Source of the DNA: Pseudomonadota bacterium
GTDB lineage: Bacteria > SAR324 > XYD2-FULL-50-16 > JAHJRI01
Direction: 5' to 3'
Assembly: GCA_022360105.1 (NCBI GenBank)
Contig: JAKSDL010000433.1
Location: 1-7,016 of the forward strand
Length of the DNA: 7,016 bases
The notes under the pieces were generated by a model that had not been told where the DNA came from, searched no databases, and worked only from the letters and a program-made list of their open reading frames with translations. Of the stretch, positions 1-7,016 are shown piece by piece. A program made the translations under genes and the position numbers. Positions within the stretch are counted from its first letter, which is position 1; each line of letters begins with the position of its first letter.

Positions 1-2
1 AA

Positions 3-161
3 CACCTGGCAGGGGGAGGATTAAAATATGGAAATCAGTATCCTTCCACCGATTTGATTTTGTTTTGCAAGACCCAATTTCGGCAGACAAAAGTCAAAAG
101 AAGATCTGGCCTCTTTATCTCAATCCAGTTCATTAGAAACCGACATGTGAAAAATGACTAA
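3..161 (+). other. Window-edge open stretch, possible 3' end of an upstream gene
   Basis: Two plus-strand frames are open from the left edge: one runs to a TAA at 159-161 (about 52 residues), another to a TAG at 134-136 (about 44 residues). Neither translation resembles a family I know, and neither has a start inside the window. One of them could be the C-terminus of a gene beginning further left, but two open frames at once in AT-moderate DNA can also occur by chance. This is recorded so the edge is not read as definitely empty. Confidence 0.15.
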
Positions 162-262
162 ATAATTATGGGAATGAGTTAATTTAAATCTAATCATAAA
201 TATTTTTGTTTAATTTGGAGGATGGCTAACTTGTTTCCCATCAATTTTATACCTTGCATTTT

Positions 263-337
263 TTAACCACGAAGACACGAAGCACACGAAGTTTTCAACT
301 GTTTTTTTCTCTGTGCTCTCTGTGTCTCTGTGGTTAA
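263..337. repeat. Degenerate inverted repeat, TTAACCAC ends
   Basis: The left arm (263-291) starts TTAACCACGAAGACACGAAG and the right arm (309-337) ends CTCTGTGGTTAA; the reverse complement of the right arm begins TTAACCACAGAGACAC. The outer eight bases pair perfectly and the inner parts pair imperfectly because the short internal units GAAG/CACG are shifted. The spacer of about 17 bases is T-rich. The pattern resembles non-coding palindromic elements scattered between genes in many environmental bacterial genomes. It encodes nothing and could fold as a cruciform or RNA hairpin. Confidence 0.65.
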
Positions 338-370
338 ATTGTCCTTACGTTAATCAAGCCAGTAAATATC

Positions 371-389
371 AACCACAGAGGGTACAGAG
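371..389. repeat. Partial third copy of the TTAACCAC-type repeat
   Basis: AACCACAGAGGGTACAGAG repeats the sense of the left arm at 263-291 and is closest to the reverse complement of the right arm at 309-337 (AACCACAGAGACACAGAG). No matching opposite arm follows it, so it looks like a decayed or half element. Confidence 0.5.
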
Positions 390-486
390 TTTTCTACTTT
401 TCTTGGAGGCGGATTCACCAACTTGTCAGTTGATAACTCCTAAATAAAATAAATTTTTAATATCAACAGATTAACTTGAAAAATGC

Positions 487-511
487 TTCAATGATCGGCC
501 CGACCATTGAA
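487..511. promoter_or_regulatory. 25-bp near-perfect dyad, candidate operator
   Basis: The arms TTCAATGATCGG (487-498) and CCGACCATTGAA (500-511) are reverse complements at 11 of 12 positions, around a single central base; the mismatch is A494 against C504. The near-zero spacer and 12-bp half-sites are typical of a binding site for a dimeric regulator. No T-run follows on either strand, so a terminator is less likely. It ends 69 bp before the radical SAM start codon and lies just upstream of a possible -10 box at 536-541, so a regulator bound here could control the operon. The regulator is unknown. Confidence 0.5.
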
Positions 512-535
512 AACATTCCTCCCTTCCAGTAAATC

Positions 536-541
536 TAAAAT
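536..541 (+). promoter_or_regulatory. Possible -10 box for the radical SAM operon
   Basis: TAAAAT matches five of six bases of the TATAAT consensus and lies 39 bp before the start codon at 581. No good -35 box sits 16-18 bp upstream (the region around 513-519 is poor), which would suit a promoter that needs an activator, perhaps at the adjacent dyad. Such boxes occur by chance in AT-rich DNA, so the support is weak. Confidence 0.25.
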
Positions 542-580
542 ACACTAGAAAACAAGAATCATTTTTATGGTGAACAAGCT

Positions 581-1636
581 ATGAAGTCCTGTTTAAACCT
601 TTATTTTGCGCCCTATAAAACCTGCAATTTAAATTGCAGGTATTGTTATGTGCCCACCTACAATAAAAAAAGCAATGCTGTTCATGATCAACAGGTTCTT
701 GCTGCTTTTAACGACTTGTTAGCTAAAATTGAAAAGGAAGACTATCGCATCGGTTCGTTTTGTTTGCACGGGGCGGAACCAGCCCTTTTGATTCCAAAAT
801 CTGTTGCGGCGATTGCCCATGCTGTAACAAAACATTGGGAGAGAGCAGGAATTAAAAAGCAGGGAATAGCGATTCAGTCGAACGGTACTTTGTTCGATCA
901 TACCTATCTAACCACCTTACAATCCGAGCTGTCATCCGATGCAGAAGTTCGTTTAGGGTTTTCGATCGATCCTCCTAAAGTTGTTCATGATGAATTTCGT
1001 CAAAACAGTTTTGATTTGGTGGAAAGCAACTATCAATTGGCTTTAGAGCTTGGATTTCCTGTTTCTGTTTTGTCTGTTATCACGGGTAAAACGCTGAATC
1101 ACTTGCAGGGATTCAAGGCATGGATCGATTCGCAGCTGGAACGACAGGAAAAAACAGGAAATCCATATCGAGTTAAAATCAAGCTGGCTACCGGGAAATA
1201 TGCCGTAACCGATGAGAAGATGAAAACATTCATCGAATTTCTTATTGCAAATAATTACCAAAAGCTTATCCAGATATTATCTCCCGGCTACTGCCTGCAG
1301 GCGGGGAATGAGTGCGAATGGTATGAGTTTGATGTTGATGGAAATTGCTATGCTTGTAATAAGACCTTCAATGATTCAGGTATCTTTGCCTCATGGCGCC
1401 ATGAATCGCTTGATGTGATTGTTGAAAAACGACGCAGACTTTTCTCAAATGAGCATCAACACAGTGAATGCCGGAGCTGTGAATTTCAATTTCTTTGTAA
1501 CAGTGGATGTCCGACAGATCGACACAAATCCGGTCCGATGACCGGAAAAGCGCACGAGTGCGAGATTATCAAAGCTGTCATGAAAGATCTGGAGCAAAAA
1601 AGAATCCACTTAACTGATTTTTATAACTATAATTAA
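581..1636 (+). CDS. Radical SAM/SPASM protein, anaerobic sulfatase maturase-like; putative peptide or protein maturase
   Basis: This 351-residue enzyme probably binds one radical-SAM [4Fe-4S] cluster and two auxiliary clusters and modifies a protein side chain in the cytoplasm. The SAM motif CX3CX2C is Cys15, Cys19, Cys22. A GGEP-like motif reads HGAEP (63-67), followed by SNGT (100-103) and SIDPP (128-132), all in the usual radical SAM barrel order. The C-terminal SPASM domain has Cys238, 245, 256 and 259, then CX2CX5CX3C (Cys297, 300, 306, 310) with CP and R314, and Cys327. Length and cysteine spacing fit anaerobic sulfatase maturases, but Asn260 follows Cys259 where those enzymes, as I recall, have a catalytic Asp. 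No sulfatase lies in the window. The gene 12 bp downstream, with a Cys/Ser tail, is the likely substrate. The start is supported by GGTGA at 569-573, seven bases upstream. The fold is firm; the substrate is inferred. Confidence 0.93.
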   Translation: MKSCLNLYFAPYKTCNLNCRYCYVPTYNKKSNAVHDQQVLAAFNDLLAKIEKEDYRIGSFCLHGAEPALLIPKSVAAIAHAVTKHWERAGIKKQGIAIQSNGTLFDHTYLTTLQSELSSDAEVRLGFSIDPPKVVHDEFRQNSFDLVESNYQLALELGFPVSVLSVITGKTLNHLQGFKAWIDSQLERQEKTGNPYRVKIKLATGKYAVTDEKMKTFIEFLIANNYQKLIQILSPGYCLQAGNECEWYEFDVDGNCYACNKTFNDSGIFASWRHESLDVIVEKRRRLFSNEHQHSECRSCEFQFLCNSGCPTDRHKSGPMTGKAHECEIIKAVMKDLEQKRIHLTDFYNYN

Positions 1637-1648
1637 CAGGACATCATT

Positions 1649-2764
1649 ATGTATTTTGCGGGGAATCTTGCTATCGATCCGTCTCAAATGACGAAGATTG
1701 AAAGGGTGAAACCAACAAAAATATTTGCCAAGTTTTTAAACGCCATCACCATGGGGCTGAGCTCGGAACAGGTTGAAATGGAGACGTTTACGGCTGTTTC
1801 CATTCTGCAGCAACTGAACATGAGTCTGCGCAGTATCAAGGTCAACAATGTGATCCGGCTGGCTGTAAATGATTATGACTTCTATCTGGACGAGAAAGGA
1901 GTTGATGATGATTTAGAGCAGGCGATGCTGGAAATGGAAGTTAAAATTGATGCCTTTGAATCGGAAACGTTTGAAGGCGTTTATATGGTTTTGGAACATG
2001 AAAAAAATCGGATTAAATACCTGATTGAAATTAGTATTCTTCGCAAACACAAGGTGGGTGAATTCCCTATTCAAATTAAGGTAAACGGCGTTCTGGCAGA
2101 CTACAAAGCCCGACCTGGAGAAAACAGGAAGCAACTGGAAAATCGCATGGGTGATGCGTTTAAAAAGCAGGAAAAATACGATGGTTTGCTGCTGCACACG
2201 GAAAACGAGTTTAATTCCTTTATCGGTGATCTGGAACTGGCGGTTCGAAAATTTATCAAAACCGACGATACTCACCAGGAAACGTCAAAAAGAATGATTC
2301 GGCCGAAAAAGAAAGTTAACAAACCCGATGATTTCGAGGCTAACCGGCATTCCGAACCGATCTACCATGGTTACTACGGTTTCAGCGATTTTATGTTTTA
2401 TTCCCTGCTCTGGTCTTCCATGTGTCACCACAATAATATTTACTGTAATAATTTTACCATGGTGGATGAGGCAGGTCAGGACGTCATGACAGTGGGTGAA
2501 GAGGGATTTAACGCCGGAGATACAAACACTCTGAACGACGAAGCCGATTTTGAAGCGCCGGCAGAAGGGGATGTGGCCTATCACGGTGATAATGAATTTC
2601 AAGAGGAGCTGGAATCTGCCAATCTGTACTCGGAGACCGACAGCAGTGATATGGGAGGAACTGAAGAATCAAGCTGGTTCGGAGGCGATGACAGCGGCGA
2701 TGCATCCGGTTGCAGCTCTTGCAGTTCCTGTAGTTCGTGCAGTAGCTGTGGGGGTTGTAGTTAA
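1649..2764 (+). CDS. Unrecognised 371-residue protein with a (CxxC)-repeat C-terminal tail; candidate substrate of the upstream radical SAM enzyme
   Basis: I do not recognise the family. Residues 1-213 look like a mixed alpha/beta domain without any Cys. A basic patch follows (214-225, KRMIRPKKKVNK). Residues 240-268 are aromatic-, His- and Cys-rich (YYGF, FMFYSLLW, Cys259, His260, His261, Cys266). Residues 272-351 form an acidic Gly/Ser-rich linker with about 25 Asp/Glu. The last 17 residues carry Cys355, 358, 361, 364, 367 and 370, separated by Ser-Ser and finally Gly-Gly. No Lys or Arg occurs after Arg233. There is no signal peptide, and the hydrophobic stretch near 246-256 is too short for a confident membrane span. 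Start: ATG with AGGA at 1638-1641, seven bases upstream. The 12-bp gap to the radical SAM gene indicates one transcript. The layout suggests a modification substrate whose N-terminal domain is retained; a metal-binding tail is the main alternative. Confidence 0.85.
   Translation: MYFAGNLAIDPSQMTKIERVKPTKIFAKFLNAITMGLSSEQVEMETFTAVSILQQLNMSLRSIKVNNVIRLAVNDYDFYLDEKGVDDDLEQAMLEMEVKIDAFESETFEGVYMVLEHEKNRIKYLIEISILRKHKVGEFPIQIKVNGVLADYKARPGENRKQLENRMGDAFKKQEKYDGLLLHTENEFNSFIGDLELAVRKFIKTDDTHQETSKRMIRPKKKVNKPDDFEANRHSEPIYHGYYGFSDFMFYSLLWSSMCHHNNIYCNNFTMVDEAGQDVMTVGEEGFNAGDTNTLNDEADFEAPAEGDVAYHGDNEFQEELESANLYSETDSSDMGGTEESSWFGGDDSGDASGCSSCSSCSSCSSCGGCS
2711..2761 (+). repeat. In-frame nine-base repeat encoding the C-S-S tail
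   Basis: Six Cys codons fall exactly nine bases apart (2711, 2720, 2729, 2738, 2747, 2756), with Ser-Ser between the first five and Gly-Gly before the last. The Ser pairs use different codons each time (AGC TCT, AGT TCC, AGT TCG, AGT AGC) and Cys uses both TGC and TGT, so the DNA units are not identical. That indicates retention of the amino-acid pattern rather than a fresh slippage product. Confidence 0.85.
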
Positions 2765-3132
2765 TCCCCGATTGTTTCTATTTTTACCTTGTCTGTGTAA
2801 AAGGACAAATAGCCCTTTAGTTCTGGTACGTATTCCAATGGTTGGGGATAGTACCAGACCGCATTTTCAAGTGCCTTATCGCCAACAACCAGATCGTAAT
2901 AAGAGGCTTCACCTTTCAATGGGCAGAAGGTATGAAGGTCAGATGGCACCAGGTACTCCTTTGCCGTGTCATTAAACGGAAAATATAAAACAGGCGGGTA
3001 CACTCCCCTGTGAGAACTTTCTGTCAGCTGGATGGCATTGGTGGTATCGACAATCACAGAATCTTCAACCTTGACGATGTATCTCTCTGTAAGCTCTTTA
3101 AAATCAGCTTTATGCTCAGGATGCTTTTCCAT
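2761..3132 (-). CDS. DUF427 family protein
   Basis: This is a 123-residue small, probably cytoplasmic protein of the DUF427 family, whose biochemical role is not established. The family pattern is clear: a beta-rich core with HTFCPLKGEASYYDL (67-81), the Cys-Pro-Leu-Lys-Gly hallmark at 70-74, WYYPQP (93-98) and a GYLSFYTDKV end (107-116). The ATG at 3132 is chosen because AGGAG precedes it by five bases and the family start fits; the same frame runs open upstream to 3222, but that part lies inside the fadH coding sequence. It follows fadH on the same strand after 13 bp, so the two are probably cotranscribed. Its stop codon overlaps the stop of the convergent Cys-tail gene in the shared TTAA. 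Confidence 0.9.
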   Translation of the reverse strand: MEKHPEHKADFKELTERYIVKVEDSVIVDTTNAIQLTESSHRGVYPPVLYFPFNDTAKEYLVPSDLHTFCPLKGEASYYDLVVGDKALENAVWYYPQPLEYVPELKGYLSFYTDKVKIETIGD

Positions 3133-3145
3133 GGTATCTCCTGCC

Positions 3146-5191
<2,046 letters not shown>

Positions 5192-5241
5192 TCACGTATG
5201 GTTTTTTTGTTTCGTTTCAAGGTTTCAACGTGACATTAAAT

Positions 5242-5269
5242 GTTATCATTGCCTTTTCAGGATTTACAA
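5242..5269 (-). promoter_or_regulatory. Possible promoter for fadH-DUF427
   Basis: Read on the minus strand, TTGTAA (5264-5269) and GATAAC (5242-5247) are 16 bases apart, each matching four of six consensus bases. They lie about 70 bp before the fadH start codon. No FadR-like or other known operator was recognised next to them. Confidence 0.28.
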
Positions 5270-5352
5270 GCAAATCGACCAGTAAGTCATTTGAAGTTAC
5301 GTTTTCGGGAATACGTTTCGCTTTTCCATTGTCCTTAACTCATTGATAATCC

Positions 5353-5379
5353 TTGACAGGGCGGAGTTTTTTGGATAAA
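5353..5379 (+). promoter_or_regulatory. Possible promoter for the universal stress protein gene
   Basis: TTGACA (5353-5358) is a perfect -35 consensus. The best -10 candidate is GATAAA (5374-5379) at a short 15-base spacing; TAAATC (5376-5381) has ideal 17-base spacing but fits the consensus poorly. If used, the leader would be about 145 bases long before the ATG at 5532. Confidence 0.35.
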
Positions 5380-5531
5380 TCATAAACAACATTCGGAGTC
5401 CGTCAATAGAAACGAAAATATCGGGCAGACAAGTTATGTTGCTTGAATTAAAATTGTCTTCAGATGAATGTTGAATGTGACTATTCAGGTTGCGAACAAC
5501 ACACCTACTGCCACTATTCCGGGGAATAACA

Positions 5532-5927
5532 ATGCTATTTATGGTTTGCTACGATGGTACCAGCCAGGCCAAAATTGCTCTTCAGCACGCGGTTATATAT
5601 GCCAAAGCATTTAAGGCAAAAATTTTGGCAGCAACGGCTTTGCATGGAGATCCGAAAGATCAATTGAACCATCTGGATGAAGCTGAACGATTGCTAAAAG
5701 AAGCCAAAAAAGTTTTGGAAGATAACAGCATAGACTTTGAAACCAAAATGCTGCCTGCCAACAACATGAGTATTGGCGAAAACCTGGTGTTTCTTGCAGA
5801 GGATAAAGGTGTAGACAAGATTATTATCGGGACCAGCAGAAAATCAAAGGTGGGAAAATTTGTATTCGGGTCAACAACGCAACATGTAATACTGACAGCA
5901 CCCTGCCCCGTTGTGGCCGTTAAGTAA
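5532..5927 (+). CDS. Universal stress protein (UspA family)
   Basis: This 131-residue single-domain cytoplasmic Usp presumably forms dimers and supports stress or starvation survival. The N-terminus MVCYDGTSQAKIAL gives the first strand and the conserved Asp8. The C-terminal part DKIIIGTSRKSKVGKFVFGS through APCPVVAVK carries the nucleotide loop, normally GX2GX9G(S/T). Here it reads Gly100-X2-Arg103-X9-Gly113-Ser114, so the second Gly is Arg and ATP binding is uncertain. The ATG at 5532 is preferred: GGGGAA precedes it by about six bases and the family begins here, whereas an in-frame TTG at 5490 would add 14 residues outside the family. The gene is monocistronic in view, divergent from fadH and convergent with the ABC ATPase gene. 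Confidence 0.92.
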   Translation: MLFMVCYDGTSQAKIALQHAVIYAKAFKAKILAATALHGDPKDQLNHLDEAERLLKEAKKVLEDNSIDFETKMLPANNMSIGENLVFLAEDKGVDKIIIGTSRKSKVGKFVFGSTTQHVILTAPCPVVAVK

Positions 5928-5935
5928 AAGGGATG

Positions 5936-5958
5936 GGGTATCAGCAGGCGCGATACCC
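5936..5958. terminator. Small hairpin between convergent genes, possible bidirectional terminator
   Basis: GGGTATC (5936-5942) and GATACCC (5952-5958) form a perfect seven-pair stem with a nine-base loop in the 39-bp gap between the Usp and LivF-like stop codons. No long T-run follows on either strand, so it is not a classic intrinsic terminator; its position between two gene ends is the main support. Confidence 0.4.
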
Positions 5959-5966
5959 GCCACATG

Positions 5967-6770
5967 TTACATCCAACGTTTTCTTCTTTTGTAAGACTTC
6001 ACTTCTTTGAAAGATTTTCTTCCTCCCCCTTGTGTAATTCCCATATAGAATTCCTTGACGTCCGGATTGTCCTTCAACTCATTGGTTGGACCTTCCAGAA
6101 CAATCTTACCCGATTCCATAATATAAGCGTAATCCGCAATTTCCAGGGCAATTTTGGCATTCTGTTCGACCACAAGAATGGTGGTTTTTAGCTCTTTGTT
6201 GATTTTTACAACATTTTCAAAAATCTCTTTTACCAACAACGGGGCCAAACCCAGGGAAGGTTCATCCAACATCAACATTTTAGGTGCGGCCATCAGAGCC
6301 CTGGCAATGGCTACCATCTGCTGTTCACCACCGGAACAATAACCGGCAAGCCGACCTTTAATTTTGGTGAGCCTGGGGAAGTGTTGATACATCAGTTCAT
6401 GATCACGACGAATATTTTGTGACCCGTCTTTACGCGTAATGGAGCCGACAATAATATTCTCATCGACACTCAGATGCTTGAAAACCCGGCGCCCTTCCGG
6501 AACCATCACGGCACCAAGCTTTACCACATGGGTGCCCAGCTTGTTGGTGATATCTTGATCATTAAAGCGGACAAAACCGTCTTTGATAAATCCGTTTTCC
6601 GGTTTTAAGAGTCCGCTGATGGCTCTTAAAGTGGTGGTTTTTCCCGCACCATTGGTACCCAGCAGTGCCACAATCTTGCCTTCGGGAACATCGATACTTA
6701 CCCCCCTGAGTACTTGAATGATGTCGTTATACACCACTTCGACATTGTTTACTTCCAACAACTTTGTCAC
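5967..6770 (-). CDS. livF: ABC transporter ATP-binding protein, LivF-type (branched-chain amino acid family)
   Basis: This 267-residue ATPase would power import of branched-chain amino acids or related carboxylates with LivG, LivH, LivM and a binding protein, none of which is in the window. Walker A is GTNGAGKTT (38-46), the Q-loop region shows the LivF-style VPEGRRVF (90-97), the signature is CSGGEQQ (145-151) with Cys instead of the usual Leu, Walker B is LMLDEPS (166-172), and VEQNA (201-205) takes the switch region, as usual in LivF. The normal LivF end near residue 245 is followed by about 20 extra basic residues (GGGRKSFKEVKSYKRRKRW). The start is GTG at 6770, with AGGGA four bases upstream. 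The family is certain; the substrate is not. No clear promoter is seen, and any partner genes would lie beyond the right edge, at least 246 bp away. Confidence 0.92.
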   Translation of the reverse strand: MTKLLEVNNVEVVYNDIIQVLRGVSIDVPEGKIVALLGTNGAGKTTTLRAISGLLKPENGFIKDGFVRFNDQDITNKLGTHVVKLGAVMVPEGRRVFKHLSVDENIIVGSITRKDGSQNIRRDHELMYQHFPRLTKIKGRLAGYCSGGEQQMVAIARALMAAPKMLMLDEPSLGLAPLLVKEIFENVVKINKELKTTILVVEQNAKIALEIADYAYIMESGKIVLEGPTNELKDNPDVKEFYMGITQGGGRKSFKEVKSYKRRKRWM

Positions 6771-6825
6771 AGAATCCCTTTTTTACATTTTAGATGTGTG
6801 TCCGCTCCAAAAAGTGTTTTTATTA

Positions 6826-6899
6826 GTCATTCCGGGTTTGACCCGGAATCCAGTCTTTCCGTACATTCCCATGGATGCCGGATCAAGTCCGGCATGACA
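6826..6899. repeat. Composite intergenic inverted repeat (GTCATTCCGG type)
   Basis: The outer arms GTCATTCCGGGTTTGACCCG (from 6826, continuing to about 6853) and its partner at 6872-6899, ending CCGGCATGACA, are imperfect reverse complements. Each arm also contains its own small palindrome (CCGGGTTTGACCCGG; GCCGGATCAAGTCCGGC). This nested-palindrome layout is that of the dispersed non-coding elements found between genes in many proteobacteria and Desulfobacterota. Short open frames across it, such as the one spanning 6714-6920, are by-products of the repeat. Confidence 0.7.
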
Positions 6900-7000
6900 G
6901 GGATTCACAATTTCAATTGAATCGCAAATTAAGCATTGAATGACTTTTAGGAGTAGACTCAGATGTTAAATTTTACATTTTGAGATTTTTTTTGCTTCCC

Positions 7001-7016
7001 CGTGAACGTGCACGTC
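7001..7016. repeat. Possible edge of a hexamer tandem repeat (CGTGMA)
   Basis: The last 16 bases read CGTGAA CGTGCA CGTC, two six-base units and the beginning of a third, and include the perfect palindrome ACGTGCACGT. Tandem CGTGAA/CGTGCA arrays occur between genes in some bacterial genomes. The window ends before the array can be confirmed. Confidence 0.3.

Larger units (their letters stand above)
162..580. other. Intergenic spacer before the radical SAM operon
   Basis: No coding region can be supported here. The first 80 bases are very AT-rich. The rest contains a degenerate inverted repeat (263-337), a related half-copy (371-389), a small five-pair hairpin (419-432, CAACT/AGTTG) and a near-perfect 25-bp dyad (487-511). 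The promoter of the downstream operon must lie here unless transcription enters from beyond the left edge. Confidence 0.6.

Noticed and set aside
28..57. Eight-codon open frame after a strong GGGGGAGGA sequence
   Set aside because: The ribosome-site match is good, but the peptide is too short to support, and the region may be the end of an upstream gene.
223..267. Fourteen-codon open frame starting at ATG after GGAGG
   Set aside because: The GGAGG abuts the ATG with no usable spacing, and the frame runs into the repeat element.
263..389. CRISPR array
   Set aside because: The repeated units are inverted, imperfect and unevenly spaced, without spacers or cas genes.
567..584. Five-codon open frame (MVNKL) whose stop overlaps the radical SAM ATG
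   Set aside because: It has no convincing ribosome site of its own, and very short frames overlapping a start are common by chance; the GGTGA inside it better serves as the ribosome site for 581.
1913..2275. 120-residue minus-strand open frame inside the Cys-tail protein gene
   Set aside because: It is a shadow of the plus-strand gene, with no ribosome site or recognisable domain; the plus-strand gene has operon spacing and a ribosome site.
5490..5531. Upstream TTG start for the universal stress protein
   Set aside because: It adds 14 residues not found in the family, and the ATG at 5532 has a plausible ribosome site.
6714..6920. Plus-strand open frame across the livF start and the GTCATTCCGG repeat
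   Set aside because: It is antisense to livF and then translates a non-coding palindromic repeat, a known source of false small proteins.
6958..6993. AT-rich imperfect hairpin (CTCA/TGAG) followed by eight T on the plus strand
   Set aside because: It looks like an intrinsic terminator, but no plus-strand gene ends before it in the window and the stem is weak with a bulge.

Overview
The window reads as a moderately AT-rich bacterial chromosome segment with six convincing protein genes. A full-length FadH-type dienoyl-CoA reductase, a LivF-type ABC ATPase with a basic C-terminal extension, a radical SAM/SPASM enzyme and short dispersed intergenic inverted repeats together suggest an anaerobic, fatty- or aromatic-acid-degrading bacterium, most likely from the Desulfobacterota (sulfate-reducer relatives). 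That placement is inference from gene content, not from a marker gene.

Layout. Bases 1-580 hold no convincing gene: a repeat-rich spacer with a degenerate inverted repeat (263-337), a third half-copy (371-389) and a 25-bp near-perfect dyad (487-511) about 70 bp before the first gene. Bases 581-2764 (+) are a two-gene operon: a radical SAM/SPASM enzyme of the anaerobic sulfatase maturase/peptide maturase type, then, 12 bp later, a 371-residue unrecognised protein ending in six Cys spaced exactly three apart with Ser/Gly between them. Bases 2761-5173 (-) hold fadH followed 13 bp later by a small DUF427 protein; the DUF427 gene and the Cys-tail gene converge so tightly that both stop codons lie in one TTAA. 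Bases 5174-5531 are a divergent promoter region. Bases 5532-5927 (+) encode a universal stress protein, which converges on a LivF-like ATPase (5967-6770, -) across a 39-bp gap holding a small hairpin. Bases 6771-7016 hold a composite inverted repeat and the edge of a possible hexamer tandem repeat.

The most interesting content is the radical SAM plus Cys-tail pair. The arrangement, a SPASM maturase directly upstream of a protein with a repetitive Cys/Ser tail, is that of a post-translational modification system in which the long N-terminal domain acts as carrier or recognition part and the tail is the modified part. I do not recognise the substrate protein as a named family. fadH belongs to degradation of unsaturated fatty acyl-CoAs, LivF to branched-chain amino acid or related carboxylate uptake, and the Usp to stress survival; I see no functional link between these and the modification pair.
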